Below are positions 1-6,718 of a stretch of DNA of 14,958 nucleotides, piece after piece. A program made the position numbers and the translations under genes. The DNA lies in the NCBI GenBank assembly GCA_905479665.1, contig CAJQNM010000821.1, forward strand, positions 1 to 14,958. Reading direction: 5' to 3'. This DNA comes from an uncultured Saprospiraceae bacterium (GTDB lineage: Bacteria; Bacteroidota; Bacteroidia; Chitinophagales; Saprospiraceae). How positions within the stretch are numbered: the stretch's first letter is position 1; each line of letters opens with the position of its first letter. Below the pieces are notes generated by a model, which saw nothing but the letters and a program-made list of their open reading frames with translations, did not search any database and was not told the origin of the DNA.

Positions 1-93
1 CAATTGCAAAAGGCCATCGAACAGGTGATGGAGTCCGTGCGTAAACGTGGACCTCTCCACCCAAAAACACCGAGCAAGGAGAAAAGGACTTAG
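1..93 (+). CDS. C-terminal end of an unrecognised protein (5' truncated)
   Basis: An open frame runs in from the left edge and ends at TAG 91-93, leaving 30 residues. The tail is charged and basic (it includes VRKRG and ends PSKEKRT), with a short amphipathic helix-like stretch before it. This is too little to assign a family. It reads in the same direction as the following barrel gene, about 110 bp away. I take it as a real gene end because the frame is open from base 1 and the low-complexity basic tail looks like a normal protein C-terminus, but a chance open frame of this length cannot be excluded. Confidence 0.45.
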   Translation, partial: QLQKAIEQVMESVRKRGPLHPKTPSKEKRT

Positions 94-202
94 GAAGTTC
101 TAATTTCAGCTTGATCTCCTGAGAAGCGATAAAGCGAGATGGTAATCGAATTTGCCCCAAAAACTTAGGTGCGAGTATTGGAAAGTTTCTATTTTTATTT
201 CC

Positions 203-1039
203 ATGACCTGCATCCTACGGTGGGCCAAACACGGAATCATCTGCGCTTTGACCTTATTGCTGCCTATTTTCCTGGGAGCTCAAAATCTACTGAGTGGCTC
301 TGGCGGAGCTTTTCTTGGCAGCCTTGGCAGCATCAAAAGTGTGGCTCATGGATCTGTGTCTATGATTGGGAACCCAGCTGGAATAGCGGGGACTAAGCAT
401 CTCTCTTTGTATGCGGGGGGCGAGTTGCGAAATGCCGCTCCAGATTTAAAATTTGTGTCACTCAGCATGGTCATCCCAAGTGATTTTGGTGCCTTTGGAG
501 TGGTGCTGCAGCATCATGGCTTTGAGCTATTTAACGAGCGGATGATCGCTTTGGGATATGCGCGGCAACTCTTTGAAGAGATTTCCATCGGGGCCAAATT
601 TGACTACTTTCAGCTGAGTATTCCGACCTATGGCACGAGGGGATATCTCTCAGGTGAATTGGGTTTACAAACCAGCATCGGTCGCTGGGTGGAGGTGGGG
701 TTTTATGTATATCATCCATTTGAACAAAACCTGGTCGAAAACGAAGTACTGCCCAATCAGTTTTCACTGGGACTTAGTTATCGGCCTACTGACAAGCTTT
801 GGGTCGTATCTGAAATTGCAAAACAGTCTGGTTATCAAGAAGATATTAAGTTTGGTTTGGAGTATTACTTTATAGATGAATTTGCACTGAGGTTTGGGGT
901 TAACACAGCGCCGGCGCTGATTTCCTTTGGTATTGCCTATCGACCGGCAGGCAACCTATCCTTTGATGTCGGCAGTGTTTTTCATCAGAGCCTAGGCGTG
1001 AGCCCACTGATCGGCATCGGTTATGATCGTAAACCATGA
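203..1039 (+). CDS. PorV/PorQ-like outer-membrane beta-barrel protein
   Basis: Predicted exported protein of 278 residues. It starts with a basic n-region, a strongly hydrophobic stretch (ALTLLLPIFLG) and a likely signal peptidase I site after LGA, before QNLLSG. The mature N-terminus has a glycine/serine-rich segment followed by an NPAGIAG motif. This pattern is typical of the PorV/PorQ and UPF0164 barrels, which share a FadL-like fold. The rest alternates polar and aromatic residues as expected for transmembrane strands. I chose ATG 203 over a TTG at 152 because it places the signal peptide at the N-terminus. The gene overlaps the futalosine hydrolase start by ATGA. PorV and PorQ act in type IX secretion, but this protein is short and no other type IX gene is present here, so the exact role is unknown. 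Confidence 0.75.
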   Translation: MTCILRWAKHGIICALTLLLPIFLGAQNLLSGSGGAFLGSLGSIKSVAHGSVSMIGNPAGIAGTKHLSLYAGGELRNAAPDLKFVSLSMVIPSDFGAFGVVLQHHGFELFNERMIALGYARQLFEEISIGAKFDYFQLSIPTYGTRGYLSGELGLQTSIGRWVEVGFYVYHPFEQNLVENEVLPNQFSLGLSYRPTDKLWVVSEIAKQSGYQEDIKFGLEYYFIDEFALRFGVNTAPALISFGIAYRPAGNLSFDVGSVFHQSLGVSPLIGIGYDRKP

Positions 1040-1683
1040 AGCAGATTACAATTATTGCTGCAACCCCACTTGAGCTGGCATGCGTTGGCAAAGCGCTCAT
1101 GATCGACCAAGAGGTGAAGGAAATTGTACTGGACGACAAGTCTATTCGGCTCGTCTCCAGTGGAATCGGGTCGGTGTCTGCGGCCAGCTGTACCACTCGT
1201 GAAATTTTACTGCATAAGCCCGACTTGCTCGTGCAGATTGGGATTGCTGGCAGCTACGATCGGTCCCTGCCACTGGGCTCAGTGGTGCAGATCAGGGAGG
1301 AATGGGAGGCGGACCTTGGCATAGAGCTTTCCGATGGCTCCTTTCGGTCACTTGAGGAAGAAGGCTTGGAAGAAGTGCGTCGTTTGCTGAATCCATCACA
1401 GTTTGAATTTGGTTTGCCGACATGTGAGGGTTTGACGGTACAGATGGCGAGTGGGACGCAGGCCCGCATCGATAACCTGACATTCAGATTTCCCAATGCG
1501 CAAATCGAATCGATGGAAGGCGCAGGTTTTTTCCGCGCCTGCCTGGCCTCTGGGGTTAAATTTGCTCAACTGCGAGCGATTTCCAATTACGTAGAACCCA
1601 GAAATAGGTCTACCTGGCAGATGGGATTGGCTCTTGATAATCTGGGTGGCACCATGCGAAACATATTGGAGCAACTCGGTTAG
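1036..1683 (+). CDS. mqnB: Futalosine hydrolase (menaquinone biosynthesis, futalosine pathway)
   Basis: A cytoplasmic enzyme of 215 residues in the nucleoside phosphorylase/nucleosidase superfamily. It hydrolyses futalosine to dehypoxanthine futalosine and hypoxanthine in the chorismate-to-menaquinone futalosine route. The N-terminus has the beta-strand and turn ITIIAATPLEL (residues 4-14). GIAGSY (69-74) forms the central glycine loop, ESMEGAGF (158-165) carries the conserved Met-Glu that contacts the ribose, and LRAISNYVEPRN (179-190) with a following Trp is the C-terminal signature I associate with MqnB rather than MTA/SAH nucleosidase, where Ser-Asp replaces Ser-Asn. The length fits the family. 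The ATG overlaps the previous stop in an ATGA, so translation is probably coupled to the barrel gene. A related nucleosidase activity is the main alternative. Confidence 0.88.
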   Translation: MKQITIIAATPLELACVGKALMIDQEVKEIVLDDKSIRLVSSGIGSVSAASCTTREILLHKPDLLVQIGIAGSYDRSLPLGSVVQIREEWEADLGIELSDGSFRSLEEEGLEEVRRLLNPSQFEFGLPTCEGLTVQMASGTQARIDNLTFRFPNAQIESMEGAGFFRACLASGVKFAQLRAISNYVEPRNRSTWQMGLALDNLGGTMRNILEQLG

Positions 1684-1717
1684 TATGGGCTGGGGCTCAG
1701 GGAGAGATACAGATGTT

Positions 1718-1725
1718 TATTTTTG
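1718..1725 (+). promoter_or_regulatory. Candidate Bacteroidota -7 element (TATTTTTG)
   Basis: TATTTTTG matches the Bacteroidota -7 consensus TAnnTTTG exactly and lies 14 bp before the nuclease start, in the 56-bp gap after mqnB. I see no matching TTG at the expected distance upstream. The expected start of transcription, near 1731, would give a very short leader that excludes the AGGA at 1727-1730. It could give the nuclease a promoter separate from mqnB. Confidence 0.35.
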
Positions 1726-1739
1726 CAGGAAGATAGATC

Positions 1740-2630
1740 ATGGCAAAATTTGAAAGCAGGCATAGTCGGAAGAAGCATAGTCTCTTTTCTGGCCCGCTAC
1801 GACTCCTCATGCTGATTGCTTTGCTGGTGGTTTTGGTTCTCTACTTCTTGCCGGATATATTGAATCGGATCGGTACGATTGACGGACCCGGAGTGGTCGG
1901 AGGGGGAGAGGGTTTTTATCTGCCCGCAGAAACCAGGTATCCCATCTATCATAAAAAGCACTATACGCTGGCCTATGCCGAAGAATATGAACAGGCAGCA
2001 TGGGTCGCCTACGAGCTTACGGTCGATCAGCTTAATGCTAAAAAAGTAGGGCGCTCAGACTACTTCAAAGATGATTTTACGATCAAGTCGGGTTCTGCTC
2101 AATTTGCTGATTACAAGAAATCGGGGTACACCAAGGGCCATCTGGTCCCTGCTGCTGATCGGGCCTATTCAATAGAGGCCATGGAAGAGACGTTTCTGAT
2201 GAGTAATATGACTCCGCAGATTTATCATTGCAATGGAGCAATCTGGCGTGAACTCGAAGAGCAGGTCCGAGACTGGGCAAGAGCTAATCGCGCCCTGTAC
2301 ATCACTGCGGGCCCGGTGTTTTCGCAGCAGATGAAACGCATAGGGCGCAACAAGGTAGCTGTTCCAAACGCGTACTTTAAAGCAGTGGTGGATCTGACCG
2401 ATCCGGAATTTAAAGCCATCGCTTTCATCATTCCCAATGAACTTTCTGAAGAGCCACTTCAAGAATACAGCATGACGATTGATGCGCTTGAGGAGCAGAT
2501 CGGTCTCGATTTGTTTCACGAGTTGATGACTGAGGAGCTGGAAGAGGAACTAGAGTCTAATCTTAATCTATCGGACTGGAAATTTGATAAAAAGAGATTC
2601 CAACAGCGCATTGATAAATGGAATAATTAG
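1740..2630 (+). CDS. Membrane-anchored DNA/RNA non-specific endonuclease (NUC family)
   Basis: A protein of 296 residues with a basic N-terminus, one transmembrane helix (about residues 20-38) and a NUC-type nuclease domain (about 60-265). Positive charges before the helix suggest an N-in, domain-out topology, so the nuclease probably acts in the periplasm. The active-site motif is TKGHLVPAAD (131-140), with His134 as general base where Serratia nuclease has DRGH. Asn165 and Glu173 (NGAIWRELE) match the magnesium-binding Asn and its partner Glu at the Serratia spacing. GPVF (191-194) and VPNAYFKAV (208-216) are further family blocks. The C-terminus is acidic (EELEEELE). The Asp and Arg of DRGH are Thr and Lys here, which is unusual, but the catalytic residues are intact. 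It would cleave DNA and RNA without sequence preference, in nutrient scavenging or DNA turnover. An AGGA lies 9 nt before the ATG. Confidence 0.87.
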   Translation: MAKFESRHSRKKHSLFSGPLRLLMLIALLVVLVLYFLPDILNRIGTIDGPGVVGGGEGFYLPAETRYPIYHKKHYTLAYAEEYEQAAWVAYELTVDQLNAKKVGRSDYFKDDFTIKSGSAQFADYKKSGYTKGHLVPAADRAYSIEAMEETFLMSNMTPQIYHCNGAIWRELEEQVRDWARANRALYITAGPVFSQQMKRIGRNKVAVPNAYFKAVVDLTDPEFKAIAFIIPNELSEEPLQEYSMTIDALEEQIGLDLFHELMTEELEEELESNLNLSDWKFDKKRFQQRIDKWNN

Positions 2631-2675
2631 ATGCAAGGAAAGGAGTTATCTTGAGGGGGTTACAATGAGAGAAAA

Positions 2676-4259
2676 ATGACTGACGAAAAAATCCAAGAAT
2701 TTAAAGCGGAGCTTGAGGTAGCCTTCAAATTTGAGGGAGAAAGTATCGTACTGGGAGGAGCCATGGTGGCAGATGAATGTCTGACCAATACGCACGTGAA
2801 GATTCCACTCAGTACATTAAACCGACATGGTTTAATCGCTGGGGCCACCGGCACTGGAAAGACGAAGTCGCTGCAAGTACTGGCAGAACATCTCTCGGCA
2901 CACAGCGTGCCCGTTTTGCTCATGGACATTAAAGGCGATCTGAGTGGCATCGCTAAACCAAGTGAGGGACACCCGAAGATCGATGAGCGAATGGAGTCGA
3001 TAGGCAACCTCACTTTTAGGTCAGACAGTAGCCCAGTGGAATTTCTCACCATTTCGGAGGAAAAGGGTGCACGACTGCGATCGACTGTTACCGAATTTGG
3101 CCCGGTCTTATTCTCCAAAATTCTTGACCTCAATCAAACGCAACAGGGCATTGTGGCGGTCGTCTTCAAATACTGCGATGACCATGATCTCCCCTTGCTT
3201 GATCTAAAAGATTTTAAGAAGACCCTTCAGTGGTTTACTGGTGAGGGTAAGAAGGAAATGGAGGGAGAGTATGGAAGAATATCGTCTTCTTCCGTGGGCA
3301 CGATCATCCGTAAAATCATTGAGCTGGAGCAACAGGGAGCCGAAAGGTTTTTTGGTGAGCGATCGTTTGAGGTGGATGATTTAGTACGCATCGATGAGGA
3401 AGGGAAAGGAATAGTGTCTATCGTGCGTCTGACTGATATCCAGGATCGACCAAATCTCTTCAGCACGTTTATGCTGCAGATGCTTGCGGAGATCTATGCA
3501 AGCTTTCCCGAAGAGGGGGACATCGACCAACCTAAGTTGATGATCTTTATTGACGAGGCACACTTGGTTTTTAATGAGGCTTCTGACGCGTTGCTAAACC
3601 AGCTAGAAGCAATCATTAAATTAATCCGATCCAAAGGAGTTGGCATTGTTTTCATCACGCAAAATCCAGCCGATATTCCCGATGATGTACTGGGCCAATT
3701 GGGTTTTAAGATGCAGCACGCCTTACGTGCATTCACGGCCAAAGACCGAAAAGCGATCAAGCTGGCTGCCCAAAATTTTCCACTTTCTGATCACTATGAT
3801 ATCGACCAGCTGCTTACTGAGCTTGGTATTGGCGAAGCTTTAGTCACGGTACTTAATGAAGACGGTATACCGACACCACTTGCGCGCACGATGATGCGAG
3901 CACCGCAGTCTCGCATGGATGTTCTTTCGGATTCGGAGGTAAACTATGTGTGTCGTGAGTCATTGCTGGTGAAGAAGTACGCAGAAGAAATAGACCGGGA
4001 CAGTGCGTATGAAATTCTCTCGGAAAAGATTGAGCTGGCTCGTGCTGAAGAGCATCAGCAAGAGTTGCTGAAGCAGCAGGAGAAAGCGCGTAAGGCAGCA
4101 AGCTCAAGAAGAGGAAGACCTCGCAAAACCGTGGTAGAACGTACGATCGACAATACCAGCCGTGAGTTGGGACGAACTTTGGCTAGGGAACTCACCCGGG
4201 GGCTGCTCGGAGCATTGGGAATTAAAACAAGTAGGAGAAGAAAAGGGAGGTTGTTCTAG
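2676..4259 (+). CDS. HerA-like ATPase, DUF853 (YjgR) family, with AT-hook-like motif
   Basis: A soluble protein of 527 residues in the HerA/FtsK superfamily of ring ATPases. Walker A is GATGTGKTKS (56-65), which binds ATP, and Walker B is LMIFIDEAH (288-296). FITQNPADIPDDVLGQLG (326-343) corresponds to the sensor and arginine region typical of DUF853. The C-terminus has a charged helical stretch (about 440-475), then RGRPRK (479-484) resembling an AT-hook, and a final helix (about 490-515, LGRTLARELTRGLLGALG) that matches my recollection of the family's end. The length is normal for the family. E. coli YjgR has no firmly known role; a DNA-translocating motor is inferred from the fold. The gene follows the nuclease after 45 bp and shares a CTAG with the next gene's stop. 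Confidence 0.87.
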   Translation: MTDEKIQEFKAELEVAFKFEGESIVLGGAMVADECLTNTHVKIPLSTLNRHGLIAGATGTGKTKSLQVLAEHLSAHSVPVLLMDIKGDLSGIAKPSEGHPKIDERMESIGNLTFRSDSSPVEFLTISEEKGARLRSTVTEFGPVLFSKILDLNQTQQGIVAVVFKYCDDHDLPLLDLKDFKKTLQWFTGEGKKEMEGEYGRISSSSVGTIIRKIIELEQQGAERFFGERSFEVDDLVRIDEEGKGIVSIVRLTDIQDRPNLFSTFMLQMLAEIYASFPEEGDIDQPKLMIFIDEAHLVFNEASDALLNQLEAIIKLIRSKGVGIVFITQNPADIPDDVLGQLGFKMQHALRAFTAKDRKAIKLAAQNFPLSDHYDIDQLLTELGIGEALVTVLNEDGIPTPLARTMMRAPQSRMDVLSDSEVNYVCRESLLVKKYAEEIDRDSAYEILSEKIELARAEEHQQELLKQQEKARKAASSRRGRPRKTVVERTIDNTSRELGRTLARELTRGLLGALGIKTSRRRKGRLF

Positions 4260-4822
4260 TTGCCGTTGTGCAGTACCGGATGGTAGCTATCGCTGTACTT
4301 CTGCCAGGGCATTTTCTTGTGGTAGTTATTGGCAAAGTAGGTCATGATTTGTTCAAAGCGCAAAGACGTTTGAAAACCACGGATGGCCTGAATATTATTT
4401 AGATCCTCATCCAAAAATACGACTGTGGGAAAACTGAGGCGACCCTTGGTTAGTTCTACCGCCAATTCATGGTACCCACGCTTACCGTATCGCACATACT
4501 TGTAGTCTTTACCGCGGAAATTGAGATCCTCTTTCTGTTCGGCATCAAACTTTACGGCGTAAAACTTTTCGTTTAGATACTTTACGATGTGGGGATTCTT
4601 AAAGGTAGAATTGTCCATTTTGACGCACCAGGTGCACCAGTCCGTGTAAAGATCAACAACGACTTTGCGCGGTTCGATCTGCTGTGCAGCCTCTGCTTCT
4701 TCCATCGTCATCCAGTTGATCGAGCCTTCTTCTTGACCCACAAGCAAAACAGGGAGCAAGAGCAATGTGCAGCCCAGTACCCAGATTCTAGCAACCCAAC
4801 TTCGATGCTTTACTTTGTTCAT
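4256..4822 (-). CDS. Exported thioredoxin-like protein (CxxC)
   Basis: A protein of 188 residues with a signal peptide (basic MNKVKHR, then a hydrophobic run to about residue 28, with likely cleavage before QEEG). The thioredoxin fold follows. WCTWC holds the redox pair Cys63 and Cys66 (DWCTWCVKMD), and SFPTVVF carries the cis-proline (Pro132). This pattern resembles the DUF255/thioredoxin_7 type of periplasmic reductase, which reduces or isomerises disulfides in exported proteins or supports cytochrome maturation; which of these cannot be told. I start at ATG 4822 because the frame extends upstream only to a TTG. The terminal TAG shares the palindrome CTAG (4256-4259) with the stop of the convergent DUF853 gene, so there is no room for a terminator between them. 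RibD lies upstream on the same strand. Confidence 0.85.
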   Translation of the reverse strand: MNKVKHRSWVARIWVLGCTLLLLPVLLVGQEEGSINWMTMEEAEAAQQIEPRKVVVDLYTDWCTWCVKMDNSTFKNPHIVKYLNEKFYAVKFDAEQKEDLNFRGKDYKYVRYGKRGYHELAVELTKGRLSFPTVVFLDEDLNNIQAIRGFQTSLRFEQIMTYFANNYHKKMPWQKYSDSYHPVLHNGN

Positions 4823-4823
4823 C

Positions 4824-4891
4824 CTCAATTAATCAGTGAAATAACGAGATAAGAACAAGAATCACAAGGTGAGGGAGTGCTGGTAATTGAG
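4824..4891 (-). promoter_or_regulatory. 8-bp inverted repeat in the leader of the thioredoxin-like gene
   Basis: CTCAATTA (4824-4831) and TAATTGAG (4884-4891) are exact reverse complements 52 bp apart. The proximal arm ends 1 nt before the ATG at 4822. If both are in the transcript, the stem would cover the ribosome-binding region. The gap to ribD is about 95 bp and I see no clear -7 element in it. An 8-bp match in an AT-rich gap of this size could arise by chance. Confidence 0.25.
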
Positions 4892-4923
4892 CTTTAAATC
4901 AACTTTAACAGAACTTAACGATT

Positions 4924-5949
4924 TCATCGCTTATTCAGCAATTGTAAAACTTGATTATCTCCATACTGCCAGGAACCTGCCTCTTGGAGATCAATTTTGG
5001 GTGCAGGAATGCCGTGATGCATGGATCGATCGGATACAATGATGCGACATTCGTCCCATAGCCCGTTTGTGAGGCAGAATCGAAGTAGCTCGGCACCGCC
5101 CTCAACGAGGATCTGACCATGATCCAGTTTGTAGAGTTGCGCAAGTAAACCAGAGAGGTCATCTTCTTTACCGTAAGGTAGAAAAGATGTGCGGACAAAG
5201 TCCTTATCGCGTCGCTGCGGACCACAAATGATCGTGGTGTGCCCATCATTGAGGACATGATGGGTAAGAGGAATTTTCGATTTTCGATCCAAGATGATAC
5301 GGGTGGGAGATGGGCCGTAATAGAGACGATTGTCAAGTCTGGGATTGTCGACCAGGGCCGTCTGGGTGCCCACCATGATGCCATCCGAAGCAGCTCGCCA
5401 TTTGTGTACAAGACGATCAGTAATACCGTTGGATATCTTAATACGCGCTCCTTGGCGACCGATGAAGCCATCCCGACTTTGAGCCCACTTGAGGACCAGG
5501 TACGGCCGCTCTTGGGTAATCGAGGTGTGAAACGGGCGTAGCAAGGTCTCGCCGAGTCTCTCCAGCAAACCACTGCGACAGGTCACACCTTGCTGGCTCA
5601 ATTCTTCGATGGAGGATCCTGAAATCTGTGGGTTTGGATCAACAATTGACACAGTGAGATTTCTGATCTGGCGAGATAAGATCAGGTCACGGCAAGGAGG
5701 TGTTTTGGCATCTACATTACATGGTTCAAGGGAGACAAAGAGTTCGTCATCGGGATGCGTATCTTCCTGCCGGAGACTCGATAAACAGTCTACTTCCGCA
5801 TGTGGACCTCCAAATTTTTGGTAGAATCCCTCTGCTCGCACATGACGACCTCGGGACAATAATGCTCCTACACAGGGGTTCGTGCGATTGGATTGGTGAC
5901 CGAGTCGAGCTAAGTCAAAACATCTTCTCATCTGCAAATCACGTGACAT
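4924..5949 (-). CDS. ribD: Bifunctional riboflavin biosynthesis protein RibD (deaminase/reductase)
   Basis: A cytoplasmic two-domain enzyme of 341 residues from the start used here. It deaminates the pyrimidine product of GTP cyclohydrolase II and then reduces the ribosyl chain with NADPH, steps 2 and 3 of riboflavin synthesis. The deaminase domain has TNPCVGALL, then GPHAEV (His and Glu of the zinc site) and EPCNVDAKTPPC, whose two Cys at the usual C-x8-C spacing complete it. The reductase domain begins near VLKWAQSRDGFIG, has RAASDGIMVGTQTALVDNPR for substrate and NADPH, and ends with ILVEGGAEL. ATG 5949 is chosen because it places the conserved M..RC..LA segment as in E. coli RibD; ATG 5955 is possible. 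The usual His after EPC is Val here. It lies alone, with no other rib gene visible. Confidence 0.9.
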   Translation of the reverse strand: MSRDLQMRRCFDLARLGHQSNRTNPCVGALLSRGRHVRAEGFYQKFGGPHAEVDCLSSLRQEDTHPDDELFVSLEPCNVDAKTPPCRDLILSRQIRNLTVSIVDPNPQISGSSIEELSQQGVTCRSGLLERLGETLLRPFHTSITQERPYLVLKWAQSRDGFIGRQGARIKISNGITDRLVHKWRAASDGIMVGTQTALVDNPRLDNRLYYGPSPTRIILDRKSKIPLTHHVLNDGHTTIICGPQRRDKDFVRTSFLPYGKEDDLSGLLAQLYKLDHGQILVEGGAELLRFCLTNGLWDECRIIVSDRSMHHGIPAPKIDLQEAGSWQYGDNQVLQLLNKR

Positions 5950-5987
5950 ACCCATGTGTTTAGGCAATGAAGCCTTTGGAAATTAAG

Positions 5988-6084
5988 AAATTGCGAACTC
6001 CAGCAATAAATTTGCAATGACACTATACTTTCGTTAATTTTATGCTCTGCAGAGAAATCCCATTTATACGAGCCAAATTGCGAA
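5988..6084. repeat. Paired AAATTGCGAA repeats in the ribD/AP2 intergenic region
   Basis: AAATTGCGAA occurs exactly at 5988-5997 and 6075-6084, with close variants AAATTTGCAA at 6008-6017 and AAAATCGCAA at 6125-6134. The second copy is embedded in AATTGCGAATT, a palindrome around GCG. The repeats sit in the 196-bp gap between the divergent ribD and AP2 genes, so they could be binding sites for a regulator of one or both. The gap is otherwise AT-rich, and I see no convincing promoter in it. Confidence 0.35.
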
Positions 6085-6145
6085 TTCACTTTTAATCCGA
6101 TACTGGACTTCCGCCTAGATTTACAAAATCGCAACACTCAAAGGT

Positions 6146-6700
6146 TTGCTGTACAAAGTTAAGTTAAAGAATGCCGACGAGCAGGTAATGGTCGATGATG
6201 TAGTATATAATCATCTCACTACTGATCCCTATCTGCATAAAATCAATTTTATCGATAATCTGCGAATGCACTCTTCCGGATGTGCGGTTTTTCAGAAATC
6301 ATGGCGAAAAGCCGGTGGAGAGTATAAGGTCGAGACGATCTATTTGCATCGATATATTGCTGAGAAATTTCTCGAGAAACCACCTGAAAGTACCGGTCGT
6401 AATTTGGTAGGCGCAAAAAATGGCAACAAGCTAGACTGCCGATTGGAAAACCTTGAATGGCGTACGCGATCGACCTCCAGTAGGAAGCGCAGGACTTCGA
6501 GCAAATCGGGCTACACCGGTGTCTACCTCGAGAACAATAAGTTTCGTGCGATTATTACGATGAACGGTAAAGCAGTGCACATAGGAATGTTTGACTCGCC
6601 AGAAGATGCTGCTAAAGCGTATAACAAACGAGCGAAGGAAATCTATGGAGACGATGCCAAGCTGAACAAGATTCGTAAGAGTAAGCGGCAGCTGGTTTAG
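6146..6700 (+). CDS. AP2-domain protein with degenerate HNH-like N-terminal core
   Basis: A protein of 184 residues. The first 105 residues resemble the HNH_3-like part of homing-type endonucleases: YLHRYIAEKFL (67-76), then VGAKNGNKLDCRLENLEW (88-105), which normally reads with a His before the first Gly-Asn. Here that stretch is GAKNGNK (89-95), so the catalytic Asp/His pair is missing. Residues 106-120 are basic and serine-rich. About 121-174 form a clear AP2/ERF domain (SGYTGVYLENNKFRA, then GMFDSPEDAAKAYNKRA), a three-strand plus helix DNA-binding fold. The start is TTG 6146 after a stop at 6116; the next ATG is at 6188. I recall similar single-copy proteins in other Bacteroidota. It is probably a DNA-binding factor derived from a mobile endonuclease rather than an active enzyme. 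Its target is unknown. Confidence 0.75.
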   Translation: MLYKVKLKNADEQVMVDDVVYNHLTTDPYLHKINFIDNLRMHSSGCAVFQKSWRKAGGEYKVETIYLHRYIAEKFLEKPPESTGRNLVGAKNGNKLDCRLENLEWRTRSTSSRKRRTSSKSGYTGVYLENNKFRAIITMNGKAVHIGMFDSPEDAAKAYNKRAKEIYGDDAKLNKIRKSKRQLV

Positions 6701-6718
6701 CTTTAAGCACCAGCCTGC
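6688..6718. terminator. Shared hairpin at convergent gene ends, stops in the loop
   Basis: GCTGGT (6691-6696) pairs with ACCAGC (6709-6714), and GCA (6688-6690) with TGC (6716-6718) around a bulged C, giving 9 base pairs with a 12-nt loop. The loop holds both stop codons: TAG of the AP2 gene (6698-6700) and TAA of the cysteine desulfurase (6703-6705, reverse). It could end transcription from both sides, but neither strand shows a good T-run after it, so its terminator role is uncertain. Confidence 0.4.

Noticed and set aside
85..101. Stem AGGACTT/AAGTTCT around the stop of the first gene as a terminator
   Set aside because: It has a wobble pair, a 3-nt loop and no T-run, so it is not convincing.
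152..202. 17-residue N-terminal extension of the barrel protein from TTG 152
   Set aside because: It would put the signal peptide inside the protein; ATG 203 puts it at the N-terminus.
1740..4259. HerA-NurA-type DNA end-resection pair
   Set aside because: The nuclease is NUC family, not NurA, and is membrane anchored, so only a looser link is kept as a finding.
4935..5573. 212-codon open frame in another frame of the ribD strand
   Set aside because: It lies inside RibD, whose deaminase and reductase motifs are unambiguous.
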